Positions 56,045 to 64,000 of a stretch of DNA of 64,000 bases are shown here, one piece after another (positions within the stretch are counted from its first letter, which is position 1; every line of letters begins with the position of its first letter). Under the pieces are notes generated by a model, which saw only the letters and a program-made list of their open reading frames with translations, ran no database searches and was not told where the DNA came from. Source of the DNA: Poecilobothrus nobilitatus (lineage: Eukaryota > Arthropoda > Insecta > Diptera > Dolichopodidae); the NCBI GenBank assembly GCA_947095535.1, contig OX352772.1:253371597-253435596 (forward strand), given 5' to 3'. A program made the position numbers and the translations under genes.

Positions 56045-57546
56045 TTTTCTTTTAAGCATGACCCATATTAATAAAATTTAAATATTTTCAAGTTGAAGGT
56101 TATTTTTCGTTTCTTTGCATAGAATCATATGTTTTTTATTATAAAATATAGGTTATTGAAATGTATACAAATTATTATTTGTATAAATGAATGTATAAGT
56201 AGTTAGTCTATAATAAATTATGAAGAAGTAGTAAGGATATGGCGGTGCAAATGGCGGAGCTTTTAAGCTTACCAGGTAAAGATATGGCGGTGCAAATGGC
56301 GGCGCTTTTAATCAACAAAGCTTAGCAGGTAAAGATATGGCGGCTCAAATGGTGGAACTTTTAAACGGCAAAGTTTTTAAGCGGTAAAGTAGGAGTAAAA
56401 GGTTTGTGTCTTTGATATTTTGCATGATCATGTGGAGAGAAAATAAACAGTGGTGCAGCGGCTGCAACGGAGTTTTTAAGCGGCAAAGTATGAGTAAAAG
56501 GCTTATGTGTTTGATATTTTAAATGATAAAGATTTCTTTTTATTAATAAAAGTTTTATTGATTTTGGAAGTTAAGTTTAAACTTGATTTAATGTTTATAT
56601 AAAAAATTTAAAAATGTTTTTAAAGCTAGATTAAAAATAGGTGAATTATTATTACCTTTGAGAAACTAAATAATTTTTATTAATAAAAAATTTTCTTGGT
56701 TATGGAACTTAAGTTTAAACATGATTTAATGTTTATATAAAAAGCTTTTAAAGCTGTATTAAAAATTGGTGAATTATTATTATCATTGAGAAGCTTTAAA
56801 GTTGCTAAATATTTAGATAAATTCAACAACTTCAATATAAAAAGTTTTTAAAGTTTGGTTTGAATACTTTATTAAAAAGTGGTTTTAAAAGCTTGATTTA
56901 AAATTGGTGAATTATTATGATCTTTGAGAAGCTTTATAGTTAAATTAAAAGTACTAATATTTTAAATTAGAGTGAAGATATGGAAAGTTTTTTAAAGTTT
57001 GGTTATGATAAATCTGCGCATTCTTAATACTGTAAAACTTGTGTTCAAAAAGTTATTTTTATAAATAATTGTATTTCATAATAAAAGTTTGTTTTGTTTT
57101 TTCATTAAAAACTATATTAATAATTTTAATTATAAATTTCCTTAAACTAAGCCTGCATTAGTTTTATAATGTCTACAATAATTACAATAAAGTTTACATA
57201 AATTAATTTAATTTACAATGACCCCATGCAAGGGTATGAATTTTATCATGTAATATATATATCTCTTATTATCTAAAGCACTTAAAGCTATTTTATTTAA
57301 GTTTTGGGTGTAAATTACATGTAAATATGATTTAAAATTGTAAATTTCTCTGTATAATTTTATTTTTTAATAGACAGTCTTTATAATTATTTAAATTTAG
57401 GTAATTTACAACATATTTTTTCACACCTTTTGCCTTTTTTACCTGATCACCCTGAAACGACTCAAGGTAATACATTTTTGATCTTAAACCAATAAATTCA
57501 GAAACAATTCTACCGTTTAATTCATCTTTAAATAATCCAAGCTTTT
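56045..57546. repeat. Polinton spacer, tandem copy S2
   Basis: It is almost identical to 53085-54593, including the minisatellite (56230-56400). The differences are scattered single bases and one ~10-bp loss near 57068. Confidence 0.85.
57332..57546 (-). pseudogene. DNA polymerase B C-terminal fragment, copy 2
   Basis: The text matches copy 1 (KKLGLFKDELNGRIVSEFIG) and has no internal stop. It reads a few codons beyond the end of copy 1. Confidence 0.75.
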
Positions 57547-59393
57547 TATACCCTACACCTAAAGTACAGGGTATATTAACTTTGGTATGGTATTTGTAAC
57601 CACTAAAAGGAAGCGAGTTAGATATAGACATGTATATATATTCTGAATCAGGATCACCTCCTGAGTCGATTTAACGATGTCCGTCCGTTCGCACGATAAC
57701 TCAAAAACTAATAAAGCTATTGATGAAATTTATATAGTAGGTTACTAATTACGAAAGGAAGGCAAAGTTCGAATCTGGACAAAATCGGTCCATGGGTTTG
57801 GATTCTGGAAGCTTCCGAATGATTCCGGAGCAAACGAGATTATCTCCAAAAACAACAAAGATAGAACCTTTAAATTTTGTACAATGATGTTCCTTTCTGT
57901 TCGACTTATGTCTCTGAAATTTAAGAGGATTTGGTCTATGGGTTTGGATTTTGGAAGCTTCCAAACGAGCCCCAAAGCAAACGAGATTATCTCCAAAACC
58001 AACAAAGATAGAACCTTTAAATTTTGTTCCTTCCCGTTCGATTTATGTCTCTGAAATTTAAGAGGATTTGGTTCATGGGTTTGGATTTTGGAAGCTTCCG
58101 AACGAGCACCAGAGCAAATGAGATTATCTCCAAAACCAACTAAGATATAACCTTTAAATTTGGCAGAGTGGTGTTCTTTCATGTTTTATTTAAGTCTCTG
58201 AAATTTGAGAGGATTTGGTTCATGCGTTCTTATCTTGGAAGCTTCCCAAAGAGCCCCAGAGTAAACGAGTATAAATCCACAACCAACAAAGATAGAACCT
58301 TTATTTTTAGTACAAGAGTGTGCTGTTATGTTTCCTTTTCTATAAGATTGGAAACTGACATTAGAAAGAATTTGATCCATGGGTTCGTATTTTGGAAGCT
58401 TCCGAACGAGCCCCAGAGCAAACGAGATTATCTGCAAAACCAATAAAGATGGAACCTTTAAACTTTTTACAATGATGTTCCTTCCCGGTTGGTTTATGTC
58501 TCTGAAATTTAAGAGAATATGGTCCATCGGATTGGATTTTGGAAGCTTCCGAACGAGCGCCAGAGCAAATGAGATTATCTCCAAAAACAACAAAGATATA
58601 ACCTTTAACTTCGGCAGAATGGTATTCTTTCATGTTTGATTTAGGTCTCTGAAATTTCAGAGGATTTGGTCCTTGGGTAGGGATTTTGGAAGCTTCCGAA
58701 CGAGCCTCAGAGCAAACGATATTATCTCCAAAAGCAGCAAAGATATAACCTTTAAATGAGGCAGAATGGTGTTCCTTCATTTTTGATTTATGTTTCTGAA
58801 ATTTGTGAGGATTTGGTCCATGGGTTCAAATCTTGAAAGCTTCCGGACGAGCCCCAGAGCAAACTAGTATATCTCCACAACCAACAAAGATACAACTTTT
58901 ATTTTTAGTACAAAGGTGTTCTGTTATGTTTTCTTTTCTGTAAAATTGGATACTGACATTTAAAAGAATTTGAACTATGGGTTCGTATTTTGGAAACTTC
59001 CGGACGAGCACAAGAGCAACAAGCAGATCTCCAAAACCAACAAAAGTAGAATATTTAAATTTAGTACAATGGTGTTCTGGCATGTTTTCTTTATGTTCCT
59101 GAGATGGATTCGATGAATTGGAGTGGCAATTCGGGTACCTGACACACACCTCCCAAGGACTAACAATCTTCGAAATTAATAAAGATAGAAACTTAAAATT
59201 TTTTACAAAGGTTTCAAGCATATCCCAAGAGGATGCTTCTTTTACGTTTCTGAAATTCGAATTGAATAAGACAGAAAAGGGAAGAAGTTCAAGCAGCTGC
59301 CAAAAAAACTGATGGATTTTTAATTTAATTCGAATTATTCTGGTGTAGGGTATTAATAAGTCGGTTGCATCGACTTACTGTTACATTTACTTG
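57547..59393 (+). mobile_element. Repeat family C, copy 3
   Basis: About 1.85 kb with roughly eight or nine ~145-bp units. The head has a shortened GTCC box (tgtccgtccgttcgc, 57678). Tail as in the other copies. Confidence 0.75.
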
Positions 59394-59906
59394 TTTTCTT
59401 TTAAGCATGGCCCATATTAATAAAATTTAAATATTTTCAAGTTGAAGGTTATTTTTCGTTTCTTTGCATAGAATCATATGTTTTTTATTATAAAATTTAG
59501 GTTATTGAAATGTATACAAATTATTATTTGTATAAATGAATGTATAAGTAGTTAGTCTATAATAAATTATGAAGAAGTAGTAAGGATATGGCGGTGCAAA
59601 TGGCGGAGCTTTTAATCAGCAAAGCTTAGCAGGTAAAGATATGGCGGCGCAAATGGTGGAACTTTTAAACGGCAAAGTTTTTACTCGGTAAAGTAGGAGC
59701 AAAAGGTTTGTGTCGTTGATATTTTGCATGATCATGTGGAGAGAAAATAAACACTGGTGCTGCGGCTGCAACGGAGTTTTTAAGCGGTAAAGTATGAGTA
59801 AAAGGCTTAAGTGCTTGATATTTTAAATTATAAAGATTTCGTTTTATTAATAAAAGTTTTATTGATTTTGGAAGTTAAGTTTAAACTTGATTTAATGTTT
59901 ATATAA

Positions 59907-61226
59907 ACAAGGTAGAATGTAAACCAACGGTTTTTAAAAGCGCACATTTCCAAGCTCAATACAAACTGTTTAGAATTTTGACTTGCACAAAAATTTGAAA
60001 ATTTCATGTAATACGAAAAAACGTGAAAATGGGCCGTAAACGTGGGCCGTAAGTCCGGAATCCTATATAACTAAGAAAAGCCATTAACACGCGTAAAAAC
60101 ATATTATTGAACCTTTAATTTTCATACGTCGCCGAAGAAAAATTTTTACAGGTGCCTAAGTTACAGGTGTGTAAAAATATAGCAAATTTTCAATTTTTGA
60201 GGCGTAATAACTCTTAAAGAGGGGGTGTTACCAAAAAATTTTTTGAGGAAACTTATACTAATTCTAAAAGTTCTTTCTTGTCTCAAAATTTTAAGTTTTT
60301 ATCTAAAGGCGTGCCGGAGTTATGAAAAAAGAAATTTCATGCAAAATATGGTTTTTACATAACGGTAAATTTAAATAGTAAAATACAAAATATTGCATAA
60401 TTTCGATATTGTTTTATATAGATAATAAAATTTCATGTCTTCTAGCGGTTTTAGATTGCAAAACTATTACGCAGGGCGTGAGATATATACATCTGAAAAT
60501 GGGACTTTTTCGCAATTTTGAAGAGCTGCAACTTTGGAACCCTTTCCAACTAAAACTAACCTTTAACACACGTAAAAATATATTACTGTAGCTTTAATTT
60601 TTATATCTTGCAGAAGTAAAATGTGTACAGGTTCCTAAGTTACAGGTGTTTAAAAGTAGCAAATTTTCAATTTTTAAGCCCTAATAGCTCATAAACAGGG
60701 GGTGGTCCAAAAAAATTTTCTGAGCAAACTTATACGAATTCTAAAAGTTCTTTCTTGTCTCAAAATTTCTAACCTCTGTCAAAAAGCATGCCGGAGTTAT
60801 GAAAGTAGAAAAATCATGCAAAATTTGGTTTTCACATAACGGTAAATTTAAATACTAAATTTAAAAAAATTGTATAATTTTGATATTAATTTACAAAGAA
60901 AAAAGAAATACCTGTCGAATGACGTTTTCAGATTGAAAAAATCTTAAGCAGAACATAAGATATATGCATTTAAAAATAGGGCTTTTTCAAAGTTTGAGGG
61001 GCTGTAGCTCCGTAATGGGGGGGGCTACATGAAAAAGTTGTTCCACAAAATTATTTTTATTATGAGACCTACCTATATTTAAAATTTTTTTTCTCTATCT
61101 TTAACGGTGTAGAAGTTTTGTAAACAGACGGACGGACGGACGGACGGACGGACGGACGGACGGACGGACGGACAGAGTGAAACTAATAAGCACATTTTTT
61201 CAAAAATTTTTTGGAAATGTGCTAAA
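59907..61226 (-). mobile_element. Repeat family D, copy 2, inverted
   Basis: This is the reverse-complement relative of 43951-44955, for example ccaagctcaatacaaactgtttagaatttt at the left and catttccaaaaaatttttga at the right edge. It is longer than copy 1, because a ~450-bp internal unit appears about twice (compare 60220-60400 with 60690-60870). Confidence 0.75.
61127..61173. repeat. (GGAC)n microsatellite inside family D
   Basis: About eleven perfect tetranucleotide units, the longest GTCC/GGAC run in the window. All A-D family elements carry a shorter version in their heads. Confidence 0.95.
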
Positions 61227-61714
61227 AAGTGGTTTTAAAAGCTTGATTTAAAATTGGTGAATTATTATGATCTTTGAGAAGCTTTATAGCTAAATTAAAA
61301 GTACTAATATTTTAAATTAGAGTGAAGATATGGAAAGTTTTTTAAAAGTTTGGTTATGATAAATCTACTTATTCTTAATACTGTAAAACTTGTGTTCAAA
61401 AAGTTATTTTTATAAATAAGAAACAGTTTGTATTTCATAATAAAAGTTTGTTTTGTTTTTTCATTAAAAACTATATTAATAATTTTAATTATAAATTTCC
61501 TTAAACTAAGCCTGCATTAGTTTTATAATGTCTACAATAATTACAATAAAGTTTACATAAATTAATTTAATTTACAATGAGCCCATGCAAGGGTATGAAT
61601 TTTATAATGTAATATATATATCTCCTATTATCTAAAGCACTTAAAGCTATTTTATTTAAGTTTTGAGTGTAAATTACATGTAAATATGATTTAAAATTGT
61701 AAATTTCTCTATAT

Positions 61715-61915
61715 AATTTTAGTTTTTAATAGACAGTCTTTATAATTATTTAAATTTATGTAATTTGCAACATATTTTTTCACACCTTTTGCCTTTTTTA
61801 CCTGATCACTCTGAAATGACTCAAGGTAATACATTTTTTAACTTAAACCAATAAATTCAGAAACAATTCTACCGTTGAATTCATATTTAAATAATCCAAG
61901 CTTTTTATACCCTAC
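61715..61915 (-). pseudogene. DNA polymerase B C-terminal fragment, copy 3 (next to the true gene)
   Basis: The text KLGLFKYEFNGRIVSEFIGL is followed by a TAA where copies 1 and 2 have Arg-Ser, and further changes follow. This copy directly faces the remaining polymerase gene across family C copy 4. Confidence 0.7.
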
Positions 61916-63745
61916 ATCTAAAGTATAGGGTATATTAACTTTGGTATTGTGTTTGTAACCACCAAAAGGAAACGAGTTAGATATAGGCATGTATATATAT
62001 TCTGAATCAGGATCACCTCCTGAGTCGATTTAAAGATGTCCGTTCGCACGATAACTCAAAAACTAATAAAGCTATCTTGATGAAATTTATATAGTAGGTT
62101 ACTAATTACAAAAGAAAGGCTAAGTTCGAATCTGGACAACATCGGTCCATTGGTTCGGATTCTGGAACCTTCCAAATGAGTCCGGAGCAAACGAGATTAT
62201 CTCCAAAACCAACAAAGATAGAACCTTTAAATTTTGTACAATGATGTTCCATTCCGTTCGATTTATGTCTCTGAAATTTAAGAGGATTTGATCCATGGGT
62301 TTGGATTTGGGAAGCTTCCGAACGAGCCCCAGAGCAAATGAGATTATCTCCAAAACCAATAAAGATATAACCTTCAAAATTGACAGAGTGGTGTTCTTTC
62401 GTGTTTTATTTAAGTCTCTAACATTTGAGAGGATTTGGTCAATGGGTTCGAATTTTGCAAGCTTCCGAACGAGCCCCAAAGCAAACGAGATTATCTCCAA
62501 AACCAACAAAGATAGAACCTTTAAATTTTGTTCCTTCCCGTTCGATTTATGTCTCTGAAATTTAAGAGGATTTGGTCAATGAGTTTGGATTCTGGAAGCT
62601 TCCGAACGAGCACCAGACCAAATGAGATTATCTCCAAAACCAACTAAAATATAACCTTTAAATTTGGCAGAGTGGTGTTCTTTCATGTTTTATTTAAGTC
62701 TCTGAAATTTGAGAGGATTTGGTTAATGGGTTCGGATCTTGGAAGCTTCCGAACGAGCCCCAGAGCAAACGAGTATATCTCCACAACCAACAAAGATAGA
62801 ACCTTTATTTTTAGTACAAGAGTGTGCTGTTATGTTTCCTTTTCTATAAAATTAGAAACTGACATTAGAAAGAATTTGATCCATGGGTTCGTATTTTGGA
62901 AGCTTCCGAACGAGCCCCAGAGCAAACGATATTATCTCCAAAACCAACAAAGATAGAACCTTTAAACTTTTTACAATGATGTTCCTGCCCGTTTGATTTA
63001 TGTCTCTTAAATTTAAGAGAATATGGTCCATGTGTTTGAATTTTGGAAGCTTCCGAACGAGCGCCAGAGCAAATGAGATTATCTCCAAAAACAACAAAGA
63101 TATAACCTTTAAATTGGGCAGAATGGTGTTCTTGCATGTTTGATTTAGGTTTCTGAAATTTCAAAGGATTTGGTCCTTGGGTTCGGGTTTTGGAAGCTCC
63201 ATCCCCAGCCCCAGAGCGAACGAGTATATCTTCACAACCAACAAAGATAGAACTTTTCTTTTTAGTACAAGGGTGTTCTGTTATGTTTCCTTTTCTATAA
63301 AATTGGAAACTGACTTTTGAAAGAATTTGAACCATGGGTTCCTATTTTGGAAACTTCCGGACGAGCGCAAGAGCAACGAGCATATCTCCAAAACCAACAA
63401 AAGTAGAACCTTTAAATTTAGTACAGTGGTATTCTGGCATGTTCTCTTTATGTTCCTGAAATGGATTCGATGAATTGGAGTGGCAATTCGGGTACCTGAC
63501 ACACGCCTACCAAGGACTAACAATCTTCGAAATTAATAAAGATAGAAACTGGATATTTTTTACAAGGGTGGCATATCCCAAGAGGATGCCTTTTTTACGT
63601 TCCTGAAATTCGAGTTGAATAAGGCAGAAAAGGGAAGAACTTCAAGCAGCTGCCAAAAAAACTTATGGATTTTTAATTTAATTCGAATTATTCAGGTGTA
63701 GGGTATTAATAAGTCGGTTGCATCGACTTACTGTTACATTTACTT
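61916..63745 (+). mobile_element. Repeat family C, copy 4, inside the polymerase gene
   Basis: About 1.83 kb. The head has lost most of the GTCC box (agatgtccgttcgc, 62034). There are roughly nine ~145-bp units. The tail ends ttacatttacttg, after which polymerase text starts at once, unlike the other copies, which are followed by ttttcttttaagcatg. This copy marks the original insertion in polymerase B. Confidence 0.75.
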
Positions 63746-64000
63746 GTTTTTATTTAATAAAGGGAATTTGTATGGATTTTTAGTAGTATAATCAGAAGTA
63801 TCAAAATATATGGCTAAATCTTTATGTATATCAGAATAAAAATCATCTGTTTGTATAGTATAAATGAAACTGTCGGTATCAGTATAATTTAAAAAAACTC
63901 TATTACCATATTTTGGTTTAATATAATTATAGTGAAAATCATACATTAGAATTTTGGATTGTTCTAACACATAGAAACCTAAATATATCGGTTTGTTATA
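63740..64000 (-). pseudogene. Protein-primed DNA polymerase B of the Polinton, interrupted and running off the window
   Basis: On the minus strand from the right edge: NKPIYLGFYVLEQSKILMYD, then GNRVFLNYTDTDSFIY with the catalytic YTDTDS box of family B polymerases, then a conserved part ending YKFPLLNKNK. Family C copy 4 starts there, and the C-terminal ~60 residues lie beyond it at 61915-61715. The gene continues to the right of the window. It would copy the element DNA with a protein primer. Confidence 0.85.

Larger units (their letters stand above)
59394..61915. repeat. Polinton spacer, tandem copy S3, carrying repeat family D
   Basis: It follows S1 and S2 to about 59906. One minisatellite unit is missing. 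It is then replaced by family D until 61226 and resumes at aaaaagtggttttaaaagct, the text at 53918 in S1. About 280 bp of spacer are missing at the insertion. Confidence 0.8.
45443..64000. mobile_element. Polinton/Maverick-type DNA transposon, partial and rearranged
   Basis: The set of genes (integrase, packaging ATPase, phospholipase-A2-like, adenain-type protease, protein-primed polymerase B) is diagnostic for Polintons and related adintovirus-like elements. Genes lie on both strands with ATPase and PLA2 divergent. Major and minor capsid genes are not recognised. Repeat family C has inserted after the protease and inside the polymerase, and the segment between is tandemly amplified. Several genes carry frameshifts or stops, so this copy is inactive. 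The right end is outside the window. Confidence 0.85.

Noticed and set aside
52170..63523. Many overlapping 60-156-codon frames in family C on both strands
   Set aside because: They come from the ~145-bp tandem unit, which is open in several frames. The repeated phrases (ALVRKLPKSKPMD type) mirror the DNA repeat.
1..64000. tRNA or rRNA genes
   Set aside because: I looked for the tRNA B-box (GGTTCGAATCC-like) and long conserved rRNA text. Isolated ggttcg phrases lie inside repeats B and C without a cloverleaf. A covariance search could overturn this.

Overview
The window is a very AT-rich stretch of animal, most probably dipteran, repetitive DNA. I see no intact host gene. Almost everything that can be read is transposable-element sequence, and most of it is broken. 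The dipteran guess rests on several families whose heads carry a TATACCC...GGGTATA hairpin, a 'gcgagctagata' box and a 'gattaagccatgtccgtccgtc' box. This layout is like the DINE-1/INE-1 (Helentron-related) repeats of flies. An mdg3-like Ty3/gypsy element, a Penelope element and R1/Loa-like and jockey/CR1-like LINEs fit the same picture.

Layout. 1-1220 is a 740-bp tandem duplication. 1221-7796 holds two 2.5-kb copies of repeat family B facing each other around a fragment of a LINE ORF1. 7797-11170 is a Penelope-like element (reverse transcriptase plus GIY-YIG nuclease) with partial extra copies of its ends. 11482-36000 holds four copies of repeat family A. The third (13359-27964) is split by a 6.96-kb Ty3/gypsy element (13676-20630, 4-bp target duplication GAGC) and by an R1/Loa-like LINE (21118-27231), which is itself split by a jockey/CR1-like LINE (21892-24888). 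After this nest come a second, decayed gypsy copy (27965-31860), a plus-strand LINE fragment, and a 5'-truncated second copy of the jockey/CR1-like LINE. 36381-43039 is a different Ty3/gypsy element with a minisatellite in its leader. 43951-44955 is repeat family D.

45443-64000 is a Polinton/Maverick-type element: integrase, unknown conserved genes, packaging ATPase, phospholipase-A2-like protein, a small hydrophobic protein, adenain-type protease, and protein-primed DNA polymerase B running off the right edge. I recognise no capsid gene. The part between protease and polymerase has been amplified: four copies of repeat family C (51944, 54594, 57547, 61916) alternate with three copies of a 1.5-kb spacer, each spacer ending in the polymerase C-terminus. 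Unequal crossing-over between two C insertions would produce exactly this.

The elements do not form a host pathway. From 13.7 to 43 kb nearly every retroelement lies on the minus strand, an arrangement seen in heterochromatin and in some small-RNA source loci.
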